A DNA stretch of 50,885 bases, from assembly GCA_021029095.1 (NCBI GenBank), contig JAJOHG010000184.1, positions 1 to 50,885 on the forward strand, written 5' to 3'. Both the position numbers and the translations under genes were made by a program. Positions 1 through 10,500 of this stretch are shown piece after piece (the stretch's first letter is position 1; each line of letters begins with the position of its first letter). This DNA comes from Phellopilus nigrolimitatus (taxonomy: Eukaryota; Basidiomycota; Agaricomycetes; Hymenochaetales; Hymenochaetaceae). The notes beneath the pieces are model-generated. The model made no database searches. It worked only from the letters and a program-made list of their open reading frames with translations, and was not told the DNA's origin.

Positions 1-325
1 GGCCAACCTTCCAACTTCTGCTTGTTTGGACAACAGACGCGTTACGCGTCACACCATTAAATGAATCCTCCCTCTTTTTAATGCAGCAAAGTATCATGCG
101 TCCTCGAATCATATGTACTAATTTAAAGCTTGAGAAAATATTTGTTCTGGAGGCTTTCTCCCAGTTCTTTCTTTCTTGGTTTTGGAGACAATTCACGTAA
201 TTCACAAAAAATTTAGAACTTTCCAAGATATAAATACCAAATGAGGATTTGTCTGTCACGTCACGCTTAACTTCGTCGACGTTGACAATGACAAAGTCTC
301 ATCCGTACTGCTCTCTGCTACCATC
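1..325. other. upstream region of SLU7, no gene seen
   Basis: No open reading frame with recognisable protein similarity lies here. The stretch is AT-rich and ends in the presumed promoter and 5' UTR of the SLU7 gene, whose ATG at 326 sits in the context CCATCATGG. No clear TATA box was seen. Confidence 0.5.
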
Positions 326-2252
326 ATGGCCTCGTCGTCTGCCGTCGGAAAGCTCTCGCGTGAAGAGTTCAGGAGGCAAAAGGACCTCGATGCTGCTCGT
401 AAAGCCGGCACAGCTCCAGCCGAGCTCGACCCGGAGGGACGGCCTATAAATCCTCACATTCCTCGTGCGTATTCAATGAAGTAGCTTGTCTCATTCTTCT
501 TGCTTATTTTTTTCCTTACAGAATACATTTCGCAGGCGCCGTGGTACCTCGACAGCGGAAAGCCCTCTCTAGACCATCAGCGCAAGACAGATGAACCGGC
601 CTCCTGGTTTCTGACATTGGCAAATGGTACGATCGGGGGAAGAGGCGGTCCCGCCGCGACCAAGTTTCCGCAAAGGGCGCATGCGAGAATTGTGGCGCAA
701 TGACGCATAAGCGTCTGGACTGTTTGGAGCGCCCACGCAAGAAAGGCGCGAAGTATACGGGGAGGGACATCCAAGCGGACGATATCTCGCAGGATATCGC
801 GCAGGGGTTATGACGCGAAGCGAGATAGGTGGAATGGATACGATCCTGCAACAGCACAAGAGGATCTACGACGAATACGCTGCAGTCGAGGCTGCACGCC
901 AGAAGATGCCGAGGAGGAGATCGACAAGCAGACGACGACGGACTTGGCGGCGGTGCGTAAGGTAGCGAAGGCCGGCAAGGGCGAGGGCTGCGAGGACGGT
1001 GACGCGGATTTCGGGTCGAGCGATGAGGAGGACGGTGACGAGGAAAAGTACGCCGATGCGGCAGATGCGGTCGGCCAAAAGCTCGACACGAAAACGCGCA
1101 TTACGGTGCGGAACCTGCGTATTCGTGAGGACACGGCGAAGTACCTCGTCAACCTTGACCCAGAAAGTGCGTACTACGACCCTAAGACCCGTTCCATGCG
1201 CGACCCTCCCATGAGAGACGTGCCTGCGGAGGACGCCAAATTCGCCGGCGACAATTTCTTCCGCTTCTCCGGCGAGTCGTCGAACGTGCAGCGCTTGCAG
1301 CTCTTCGCGTGGCAGTCCGCGGCACGCGGGAACGATGTGCACCTCAACGCGAACCCGACGCAAGGCGAGATCCTGCACAAACAATACAGGGAGAGGAAGG
1401 AGGAGATGCGTGACACGCAGAAGGTCGGGATTCTCGCTAAGTATGGCGGCGAGGAATATCTCGAGAAGGCGCCGAAAGAGCTTCTGCAAGGACAAACGGA
1501 GGACTACGTGGAGTACTCGCGGACGGGCCAGGTTATCAAGGGTCGGGAAAAGGCGAAGGCGAGATCGAAGTACTTGGAAGATGGTAAGTTTCTTCTTGTC
1601 TTCCGGAGCGTTCCGCGTTTACATGCATCTTTCAGCCTTCATAAATAACCACAGTGCTGTTTGGGGCTCGTGGTATGATCCCTCCTCCGGTCAATGGGGT
1701 TTCGCATGCTGTCACTCGATTCTGCATGCCTCCTACTGCGCCGGTCTCGCCGGGATCGAAGCCACAAAGGCGAGCAGCGCACAGAACCTCCTTACCTCTG
1801 CATCATACGATGCTCCCGCCAGCTCCGCCACAGCGCCAAACAAATCTCTTGTGGAAGCGCACCAGGAGAAGCTCGAGAAGGGGGAGCGCGGCGGCAAGGG
1901 CAGGGACCGCGACGAGAAGTTCGGGTCGGCCAAGTGGAAGCTGGGCGAGGGTGACGTGCAGCTCGATCAGGAGAGGCTCGTGGAGGCCATGAAGGAAGAG
2001 CGGAAGCGCAAGTCGAGGGCAGACGACGAGGGCGGGGAGGAATGGGGGAAGAAGAAAAAGTATAACAGTAGCTTGGCTGGGGGAATGGATAAGCATGAGG
2101 TCACTGAAGAAGAACTTGGTGCGTATCTGCTCTTTTTGGCTTTGCGGCTTTCGGCTAACCGAGTTTCGCTATCTGCAGAGGCGTATAGGAGAACTCGGGC
2201 AGCTGGAACGGAGGATCCTATGTTTAACTACCAAGACGCAGATTTCGTGTAG
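326..2252 (+). CDS. SLU7: pre-mRNA splicing factor SLU7, with frame breaks in exon 2
   Basis: Slu7 acts in the second catalytic step of pre-mRNA splicing in the nucleus. The translation matches the family along its length: the N-terminus [19 protein letters not shown], then [20 protein letters not shown], a CX2CX4HX4C zinc knuckle ([14 protein letters not shown] near 680-725), [16 protein letters not shown], then [22 protein letters not shown] and a lysine-rich C-terminus ending at TAG 2250-2252. Introns read as 467-521, 1584-1635 and 2119-2178. The conserved text in exon 2 jumps between frames about seven times between roughly 605 and 910, mostly at G or T homopolymers (near 608, 637, 665, 676, 807, 853 and 908). 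The rest is open. The splicing-factor identity is firm. Whether the breaks are sequence errors or real damage cannot be decided here. Confidence 0.9.
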
Positions 2253-2513
2253 CGGCTTCGTGCACGCCTGCTTCCCTTTTCTTCACCTACCATTGACTAC
2301 CTCCTAATGTATCTTGTAGCGAAAAGTATGTAATTGTATGAGCTGACTTACTCTCAAACGGACGAACTTACATATCTGTGCACACTAATTTACTCTGTCT
2401 CATTTCGCGGTTTTTTGTTCACTTCCAATGAAAAGACGGGGTCAAAACATCTACTAATTCAGATTAGGAAAAAGGTACTGAGGTTTGCTGAGTCAACAAC
2501 ACTTGCTCATGTA

Positions 2514-2801
2514 CAGATGGGTCAGAAAAGTCTTCGCCCCCCCTGAAAAAGGAAGGCGGTTCCCGCCTGCGTAGCAAAGGCTGCCGCGTCGTCGAGTCTT
2601 CGCTCACCATTGCCTACGGTGTGCTGCCAGTTCAACACATCCAAAAAATAGTTAACAAATATGTATTGTATGCTTATAATATGCATCTAAAGCAAAGATC
2701 ATGCGCAGTCAAACAATATTTGATACCGTCTTTGTGTCGACAAGGCGGACGGGAACTACCTTCCTTTTTTAGGGGGGGCGAAGACTTTTCTGACCCATCT
2801 G
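2514..2801. mobile_element. TA-flanked MITE 1 (Tc1/mariner-like, 288 bp)
   Basis: The ends are inverted repeats of about 45-50 bp with a few mismatches, beginning CAGATGGGTCAGAAAAGTCT and continuing through a run of C into AAAAAGGAAGG. The element is flanked on both sides by TA (2512-2513 and 2802-2803), the target duplication expected for Tc1/mariner transposases. It has no coding capacity, so it would be a non-autonomous element mobilised from elsewhere. Part of its interior matches a decayed copy near 10.1 kb. Confidence 0.85.
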
Positions 2802-2803
2802 TA

Positions 2804-3570
2804 GATACAACCATTTCGTTTTCCTTTTGTGTGCTACCTAGGCATACGTATTATTACTATACATATAGTGCATGCTCAGAAATGAAGTATCGTCTTCTCT
2901 GGTCGTGAGCTATGATTCCTGCATTATATAGACTCACTCGCTTTTTATCCTCGTACTTATCTAATGACGACTACTCGATTCTGTGAGTATTAGATGTGAG
3001 TTCTCCATCCCCAACAAATATGGACCTACACGCTTGATTGGCGCTTTGCTCGCTTAGCGCACGCAAATCGTTTTTCGTCTCCCATCGATGACCATCCACA
3101 TACTTCGCCAGTCTCATTCCGCTGATCGACCATTATATCTACTGCCTGCTTTCTCTTCGAGTCAATCTACTTGGCTGACAGGCATGAAATCTGAGGCGCT
3201 GCAAATGCTTTTCTCTGTGCGTCCGAATGAACACAAGATACACTGGTTGGGCACGGTCCTTCCGTGATACATTCTTTTGAATGTCGAGCGCAGATGCCTG
3301 TCCGCGCCAGACTGCAAGGATGAGCTAAACCTTCCGGCTGCTTTCTCTGAGAAGATACCTCTGAAGGCGCTTGGGCCCTTACAGAGTTCTTATGCTCTAA
3401 CGCGCAGTCGAGAGCCGCGCTCTGCCCCTTCCTCCCGAATTGTACTCATCAACCAATTGTCTCAGCGACGATTCCGTTCGACAGTGGTCTGGATTAAATA
3501 AGGCTGGGGTTGGTGGCCGGGCTGACCGACTGGCTGACCGCACTCATCTGTGACGCGCCGCGCCGATGAA
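2804..3570. other. intergenic stretch, no gene seen
   Basis: Between MITE 1 and the SRP1 promoter there are only short open frames with no recognisable similarity. Nothing functional could be supported. Confidence 0.5.
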
Positions 3571-3695
3571 GTGACGTACCATCGGAAGCAAATATTTTTA
3601 GAGCAACGTCATCGTCAGCCACCGGGCTGGCTGAGGCGGGCAGGAGGCTGGCTGGGAGGCGGGCAGAGAGGCGGGCATCTCCGAGGAATATAAAA
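3571..3695 (+). promoter_or_regulatory. SRP1 promoter: GTGACGTA, CGGAAGCAA, 12-bp repeats, TATA
   Basis: GTGACGTA (3571-3578) is followed after 4 nt by CGGAAGCAA, then by about four imperfect copies of a 12-bp unit of the type GAGGCGGGCAGG (3632-3678), and TATAAAA at 3689-3695. The ATG is 171 bp downstream. The same order is seen before other array genes. Confidence 0.75.
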
Positions 3696-3859
3696 AGCGC
3701 CGCCTCTTGCTCGTTCAACCCCATCGCTCCTCCGCGACTTCCACAGCTATCTTCTTCGTCTTCGCATCCACACACCCACACCCACACCCACACTCGCCAA
3801 CCAACACACACTCTTTCAACAACACACTCTCTACATCTCAGTGTTTCTACTTGTTCAGT

Positions 3860-6318
3860 ATGCGCTCCTACGTCGTTGCCGCCTTCGTCTTCGCCATCCT
3901 CAGCGGTGGCAACTCCGTCCTCGCTGCCCCAGCCTCTCCCATTCCCGCCGGAGCACCTGCCATCCCGGTCCTTGGCTCGCTTCCGAAGGCACCTCAGCCG
4001 CCCCAGCCACCCCAGCCCCCAAGCCCCCTGCCGTGCCTTCCGCCCCGGCGTTTAAACGCTACTACGACGACAGTGTCCGTCAGGATGGCGGTAACAACAA
4101 CGTGATCAAGAAAACGGGAGTCGACATCCCTATACTTACTCCCTCTACAGGCGGGGAGAACAACAAGAACGGTCCAGGTCCCAGTAAGCGCTACGTCGAC
4201 TACAGCTACAACCACAACGGCGGTGACAACAACGTGGTCAAAAACACGGGAGCCAAAGTCCCGGTTCTTAGCCCCTCAGACACGGATAGCTTCGACAAAC
4301 GCTACATCGACGAGAGCTACAACCACAACGGCGGCGACAACTCGGTAGTCAAAGGCACGGGAGCCACGGTCCCTGTTCTTAGCCCCTCAGACAAGGATGG
4401 TTTCGACAAGCGCTACATCGACGAGAGCTACAACCACAACGGCGGCGACAACTCGGTAATCAAAGACACAGGAGCCACAGTCCCAATCGCTAGTCCCGAG
4501 TACACGCACGAAAAACGCTACATCAAACACTACTATCAAAATGGCGGTCAGAACTCGCTGATCAAGCTTGGGTCAGCCAAAGTCCCGATCCTTAGTCACA
4601 AAGACGGAAAGACAGTCGAACGCGTCCGCGTCCACCGGAAGCCGAAGTCTGAACCCGTCCACGGTGATGTGGTGACCGAGTCTGAAGTCACCAACTCTGA
4701 AGACCCCAACGGCGAATGGAAGTCGTACCGTAAGGCACGCAGAGACGTAGACAACAGCTACAACCACGATGGCGTGGTCAGGGATACGGGATTCGCAGCT
4801 CCAGTCGCCAATCCCCCGCGAGGCGCGACCAGCCACACCGATACTCGCGTCTACGCACCGAAGAACGACAACGACCGTGGAGCACGCGTCAACGGCGATG
4901 CCTACAGCGCGCCATACGACAGCAACGCCGACTACAGCAGCAGGCCCTACGGCCACGCCGCCTACAAGCATTACAGCTACGGCAAGCACCGCTACGTCGC
5001 CCCCCACAATGACGACAGCAGCCTCTTGGGCCTCAACTCAGTCTTAGGTGGTAGCGACGACGGCAACGTCTCCCGGACGCACAGGTATGAAGTCCACCAC
5101 AAGCGTGATGACGCAGACGACGATGGCGATGACGACGACGATGGCGATGACGACGACGACGACGATGACGATGACAACGTCGAGGAAGTCGAAGAAGACC
5201 ACCACGATGACGAAAACTCCGGCCCTCTTGCCAAGGTTAAGGTGCCAATCCAGGTCCCGATCCTTGCAGGCGCAACCCAGTCTGACTCCAGCTCTGGCTC
5301 CGGTTCTGGCTCCGGTTCTAAAACACGCCGCGACGATGTGGACTCATACGGGTACGACTATAGCTATGACAACTCCGACGACGTTGATGGCAATGATGGC
5401 TACAATGGAGACGCCGATAACACCGTTGTCTACGACGAAAACAGCGACAATGTCGACGACGAAGGCAACAACGATGTCGACGACGAAGACAACAACGACG
5501 TCGACGACGAAGGCAACAACGACGTCGACGACGAAGGCAACAACGACGTCGACGATGAAGGCAACAACGACGTCGACGATGCACAATACGACGACGACGC
5601 TGACGCAAACGATGATAACGTCAACGATGGAACCTATGTAGACCACGACGATGTCCCCGACGCAGACCACGACGATGTCCCCGACGCAGAGCACGACGAT
5701 GTCCCCGATGCGGACCACGACGATGCCCCCGACGACGACAATGTCCCCGACGAAGACGACGACAACGAAGTTGACGATGATGATGACGATGACGAAGTTG
5801 AGGACGTCGACGACGTCGACGATGACACCAACAACAGCGGCCCGCTCGCCAAGGTCAAGGTGCCGATACAGGTCCCAATCCTCGGAGCCGCAACAACCGA
5901 CGACTCCGGCTCTTCGTCGTCCAGTCCTTCTACGACTACGACCACTACACCCGTTCCTCAGACCGGGTCTAAAACCCGCCGCGGTAACTTGAAGCGCAGC
6001 TACGGCTACGACCACGACATCGACACTAGCAGCGAAACCAGCCCCGACACCAATGACGGGTTGGTTAAGGCTAAGGTGCCGGTCCAAGTTCCGGTCCTAG
6101 GAAGCGCAAACCAGGCCACTTCGAAGAGTAGCAGCAACAAGAAACGCGCCAACATTCATCGTGTATGTGGCCCATTCAGCCCCTGTCGCAACGGCTCGGC
6201 GAGATACAGCCAAGGCTCGGCGAGATACCGCCAAGGCTCGGCGGGATACCGCCACGGCTCGGCGGACTCAGCGGATACGAGAAAAAAAGCAGGTGTCCTC
6301 GACACCATCTTTAACTGA
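3860..6318 (+). CDS. SRP1: large secreted Lys-Arg-punctuated repeat protein (one frame break)
   Basis: The protein starts with a clear signal peptide (MRSYVVAAFVFAILSGG... ending VLAAP). About 50 codons later the frame must shift by one base (near 3990-4023, a C-rich stretch) to enter the long frame that runs to TGA 6316-6318. The mature part has four or five units that each begin after KR and carry Y-x-x-x-GGDN-[NS]-x-[VI] followed by a hydrophobic stretch such as TGATVPVLSPS (about 4050-4640). A degenerate unit follows near 4740-4810. Next come Asp-rich tracts with two minisatellites, and three copies of a second unit ending AKVKVPIQVPILGAAT (5220-5290, 5840-5910, 6060-6115). The C-terminus has GSARYRQ-type repeats and ends VLDTIFN. 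No enzyme domain is visible. It is probably a Kex2-processed secreted precursor. No intron is convincing at the frame shift. Confidence 0.8.
5449..5580 (+). repeat. 24-bp minisatellite encoding VDDEGNND
   Basis: About five tandem 24-bp units encode VDDEGNND with small variations (one unit has DED). They lie inside the acidic part of SRP1 and keep the reading frame. Confidence 0.85.
5641..5735 (+). repeat. 24-bp minisatellite encoding HDDVPDAD
   Basis: Four tandem 24-bp units encode HDDVPDAD/HDDVPDAE, the last one HDDAPDDD. They are in frame within SRP1, just after the VDDEGNND array. Confidence 0.85.
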
Positions 6319-6475
6319 TCCGTAGTCTTGTGGTCTTTCTGTCTGCCTGTCTGGTCTGTTCATTTTTGCGTTCTCAATGGTTCTTTATCATGGATTGCCT
6401 GTACTGCCAGCGTGTATACCCGTGCTAGCGCTATCTCGTATAAACACTTTGATTGTGGAGTTCTACTCGATCGTT
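6319..6475 (+). terminator. SRP1 conserved 3' UTR and poly(A) region
   Basis: After the stop comes a TGATCCGT and CTGTCTGCCTGTCTG stretch, then GGTTCTTTAT, GTGTATACCCGTGCT and TCTCGTATAAACACTTTGA. The same series follows the stop codons of the other array genes, so this is probably the shared 3' UTR with its 3'-end signals. Confidence 0.65.
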
Positions 6476-6570
6476 CTCTAGTGTAAACAAATGAGGTGAA
6501 CTGCTTAAGCTCTGACCAATCGAACTTGAATATCGCATAGGCGCTGTTGAGGCGAACTCTATCATAAAGA

Positions 6571-6586
6571 GATCGACGCGTCGATC
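6571..6586. promoter_or_regulatory. 16-nt palindrome GATCG-N6-CGATC
   Basis: GATCGACGCGTCGATC is a perfect palindrome and is followed by ATCA. The same GATCG-N6-CGATC layout recurs downstream at 16531, 18697, 19702 and 20851, always between two array genes. Confidence 0.6.
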
Positions 6587-6599
6587 ATCACCACAGCAC

Positions 6600-7432
6600 C
6601 TTACAAAGCTAGATTTCGATACCAAATCCATCCTGGCCACGCTGGTGGCTAACCGTAAACTGTACTCTGGAAGAAAAGAAGCACAGACATTACATCTGCG
6701 GCCTTCTCCGTGGCCTTCGGCTAGCTATATAGATGTGTTCCGACCGCCGGGCTGACCTTATTTTTTAATGTCAATGACCTCCGACTCTCCGAGCACATGA
6801 GGTCCGCTTCATGTCGTCGGAAGTCCGTGAGCTGTGTGATTATCGACCCTAGGACGTTAAACGCCGCGAAATAAGCCTCGCTGAAGCAGGTATCTGTATC
6901 AACATAGGGGCCCAATGGTGCTGTAAGCGAGGCGACATTTGCGACGAAATCCGAGGCGGTGGCCATTGGTGGGTTAGATTTGGGTAGGATTTATCTGATT
7001 CAATATCTCAGATGGAGAGTGGAACGGTATTCTGAGGCAAGTGAGCGAACTTGGATGAAGGCTCACGCTCGGGCCGCATGATGAAGACTGAACATACTAT
7101 TGAAGCTTTCAAGTCAGAAGACATCCTTTGATATTATTTCGGGCTATGACTTCAGGGGAGGGACATTTATTATACACGACTTTTTTGTGTGTGGCTGACC
7201 TGCGTTGATGGCGTATCGCGGACTTCTGCGAGTCGGCTCCAGCTCCTTAGTTCTGACTACAGCTCAGATAGTAACCAAGGCGGATGATGTGTTTGTTAGT
7301 CGGATACCTTCGCTTCGCAAAAGAAGGACTCGACGTTCAAGTAATATACCAGCTCCCTGGAGGCGCAGCGCTGTCGCCACTCGTTTACCGTATATGGATT
7401 GTGTGAGTAGCCTCACCGCCTATCGAATTGAG
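6600..7432. other. left part of the insert between SRP1 and SRP2, no firm gene
   Basis: A minus-strand open frame of 81 codons (6721-6966, starting MATASDFVANVASLTAPLG) is present but not recognised with any confidence. It could be a leftover exon. Nothing else was seen. Confidence 0.3.
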
Positions 7433-9271
7433 TCAGCACACGTTCTCAATTAAAATAATATATACACACTTCGGAGCATCGAGTTTCCTGAAGGTAGAGA
7501 GAACAATGTCCTGGTCATGCCCCTGGTTCACATACTCCGCGCCTGAGCTCGAGTGCGAGCAGTCCAAAGCGCGCAAGTCTCCCCCGACGACGATTGCCTG
7601 GTGTCTAATATATTGCTTTCGGATGTTGAGCAGCAGCCGCTGGCTCCAAATACTCGCGTTTGCAATGGCGAACCCGACGAGGATTTCGACGTACTGCCCC
7701 TGCATGGACATAGCATTAGTGAAACAGATACGACTGGAGGTAGTAAACGGAGACGTACACCGCCAATCAACCATACGAGCTCGTTCGCAAAAAAGGAGGC
7801 GAAAACGCTGATGGTCCAAATGTGATATACTGAGTTCCGGTAGGAAAAAGGATAAAGTAAATGCGCAGCTTACATGAAAAAGAACAGCACCGAGTCGCGC
7901 ACGAGGAAGCGGATCAAGCGGTTCCCCATCCTTGATCCTCGCCGCAGACTCCGAACGCCCTTGTACACGGCGAGGGAGAAAAGCAGCGCCTCATTCACGA
8001 GTAGCGGACTCCAGAACGTCTTGAATGCGTCCGTGACTATCCCTGGCGTACACATGTTCTGATTAAATGAGTCTCCATAGTGATGGAACGTGGCTGGGCG
8101 AGGTTGACGCGAGCGGGGATATCAGTGAGTCTTGTGAAGGCAAATACGAGAATCATTTCCTTTTACTCACCGCCCTCGACCTTCATTATTTTAACTGATA
8201 TGCCAATCATAGCGCCAACCGTGCTCGCACACGAGATGATGAGGAGCACAACGATTGTCCAGCTCCGGTCATACATTGCGTAGAGCCGAAGCTGAAGCGT
8301 CACTAATCATCGTCATACGAGTTTGATTTTCCTGCGAAGATGTATAAGAATTGCGAAACGTACTTTCGGCAAAGGCAGCGACAATAATTCCTGCCACCCA
8401 GTTCACCCTGATCCATGCAGTACCTAAACGTTGTCCCTCCGATTAATCGAGTGTCCAGTGCAAGAAAACCAGTCCACCAACAGCTGAAGCATCTCAGCGT
8501 TTACGTCACCGACAAAGAAATTTAACTTACAGCTGTAGAGCATGCCGTGTCAAAATGTGGATTACGCGATGATCAATCCAGACTCACTTCATGGGACATA
8601 TTCGATAGACTCATAACTGGTATGCAAAGACTCGTCAGACGTCCTGTTTTTGAAGCATCCGATTGAACAAAGAATGCTCACCAATATTCAGAAAGCTGCG
8701 AAAGGACATAAAATCAGCTGTGTATGCCTAAAGTACACCTGGATACTCACAGAAGAGTAGCTAGTCCAAAGTATCGATTCTGAAATTCAGTGACAAGTTG
8801 CACAAGAATCAAATCAAATTCTAGTCAGGAAGTAATGCGGTACGGACCAAGAAGAAGAGAACTTTTCCCGGGCCAAAGGCCGAGCCCTTGAACCGATATG
8901 TCAATGCACATCTTACCGTCGCAAAAAAGCCATGGCTGTACCTACCCACACCAATGTGACTTCCTCATCGAAGGTGATGACTATCGGAGAACGGTCGTCA
9001 GTAACGCGTCCTTCGAGTCTGGGTGTGGCGGGTTAACGCACTATAATCATAGATAAAGGCGGCGAGCGCGGATACTAGTAAGTACGCGAAGAAAGTCAGC
9101 GTAAAGAAACGGATAAAGAGGAGAAGTAGGTGGTGAGGAGGGGAGGGGGAGGGCCTGCTTACTGTTAACCCACTTCGATGCCTGTATGATTAGAAATGAG
9201 GCTTCCAGCGTCGCGAGCTCCTCGCAAAGGGTCGGCGATAGTCCTGCAGCTATGCACGTCGGGTTGGCCAT
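7433..9271 (-). CDS. DUF6533-type multi-pass membrane protein, copy A
   Basis: This multi-exon gene was reconstructed from conserved exon pieces. In order on the minus strand: MANPTCIAAGLS... (start 9271), ALAAFIYDY, TFDEEVTLVW, RFKGSAFGPGKVLFFL, NRYFGLATLL, RLGTAWIRVNWVAG, LQLRLYAMYDRSWTIVVLL, NMCTPGIVTDAFKTFWSPL, FFANELVWLIGG, then QYVEILVGFAIANASIWSQR-LLLNIRKQ and the stop at 7433. TFDEEVxLVW, KVLFFLxRY and LQLRLYAMYDRS are hallmarks of the basidiomycete DUF6533 family, whose members have about seven membrane segments and no known function. Introns are short with GT-AG ends. The last one has a CTAAT branch-site-like motif. Some small exons are uncertain. A decayed tandem copy lies at 10.5-11.9 kb. 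Confidence 0.7.
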
Positions 9272-10055
9272 TTGGGAAGGAGGGCGAAGGCGGGGCTGCC
9301 TTGTACGCGCGCTGGAATCGATGGGCCCCGCAGGGACGAATATTTATATGAGAAATGCTGCCGGGCGTATTCAGCGACAGTTCTGATTTCCGGGGAGCTA
9401 GGTGTTCTCTGGAGTTCTTCTTCAGTTTCCTGACTTTAATTGATTCAATAATTAGCTAGGATATTCCATATGATATAGCTGTCTGCATCCAAGTTTCACA
9501 ACCCTTCTAAGAGATCCGATGGCAAACGAAAATCTTCTACTGAGTACGGTTATAATTTTCGGCAGACCTTATTGGGAATTTTTTGCATTGCGATGTTTGT
9601 GGATGTTATGTACCGTGGCATGAGGAATGTTCTGCGCGATATATATCTGGGCGCTGCCAAGAACATACTTCAAGAATTGATCTGGAGCATGGCCGTCGCG
9701 GCCTTGAGCGAGGAATCGAAGTCTGCTCCCCGCGGCACGAGTATTCATACATGTGACTTATCCCTCACGGTGGTGATTTCTGGAAATATGACTCTTCAGG
9801 GCCAGCAAGCTAGGTTATCATTCTCTGGACTCACACAGGCGCGTGATCAATTTTCTTTCAATCGAACTCACCGACGTCGTCGGGGTGTGCTCTTTCAAGC
9901 CATCAGAATAGCTCTGGAAATTACTCGAACAACGGTCAGATCTAAAGAGTATCATGTGTGGCAGCTTGGTTGCCATGGTAATAGAAAGCGAGTGTGGATT
10001 CGGAAGCGAGTGGAAGGTAATCAAAGGTGACGCGTCTGGAAGTGTCTAAATCAGT
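9272..10055. other. upstream region of copy A, no gene
   Basis: A 152-codon plus-strand frame at 9572-10030 has no recognisable similarity and is probably chance. A short stretch near 9890-9960 resembles sequence near 12.1-12.2 kb upstream of copy B, which suggests that the duplication included upstream DNA. Confidence 0.4.
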
Positions 10056-10059
10056 AACT

Positions 10060-10243
10060 TATCCAGTCCGCCTGTAATGTGCGCAGCCAGGAAAAAGACG
10101 CCAAAAATTGTCTATCAAGTACGTATTTTACGTTCATCATATGCGTCTAAAGCAAAGATTCTGCCGAATAAAACATTCATGTCACCTTTTTTGTGTGGAA
10201 AACGCGGACGGTTCCAATCTAGGGGTGGTGACCAATCTGTGGT
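10060..10243. mobile_element. decayed relative of MITE 1
   Basis: The interior (about 10075-10215) aligns by eye with 2620-2760 of MITE 1. Shared landmarks include CATCTAAAGCAAAGAT versus CGTCTAAAGCAAAGAT, TTTGTGT and GCGGACGG. The right end keeps AGGGG...GACC-ATCTGT with deletions, and the left terminal repeat is not recognisable. It is an old, truncated copy. Confidence 0.6.
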
Positions 10244-10500
10244 TCCCGATAGTGGCACCCGCTGCCGATCATCTTCGGCCGTATTTACGTGCATTGATTC
10301 AAGGGTACCTCTACGCACCAAGACCTTTTGTATCTCGATATGCAGTCGCTCTCTAGGTCGCAACAGCTCCAACGCTTGTTCTTTATAGTACAACCAGCAC
10401 GTCACCTTAAGAGACCGATCTTATACATGCACATAGCATTGATTCGTATAAACCCCGCTCAAACACAATTTACCGCCTATTGAGTAGACGAAACTCTGAA

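Noticed and set aside
3968..4023. A 56-nt intron in SRP1 to explain the frame change
   Set aside because: The donor GTCCTT and a pyrimidine-poor AAG acceptor are weak, and all other family members are intronless. A one-base indel is simpler.
6721..6966. Glycolipid-transfer-protein-like fragment
   Set aside because: The resemblance of the first 40 residues is faint and the key lipid-binding residues cannot be placed; it was left as an unrecognised frame.
9572..10030. 152-codon plus-strand frame
   Set aside because: No recognisable domain and odd composition; it lies in the upstream region of the DUF6533 gene.
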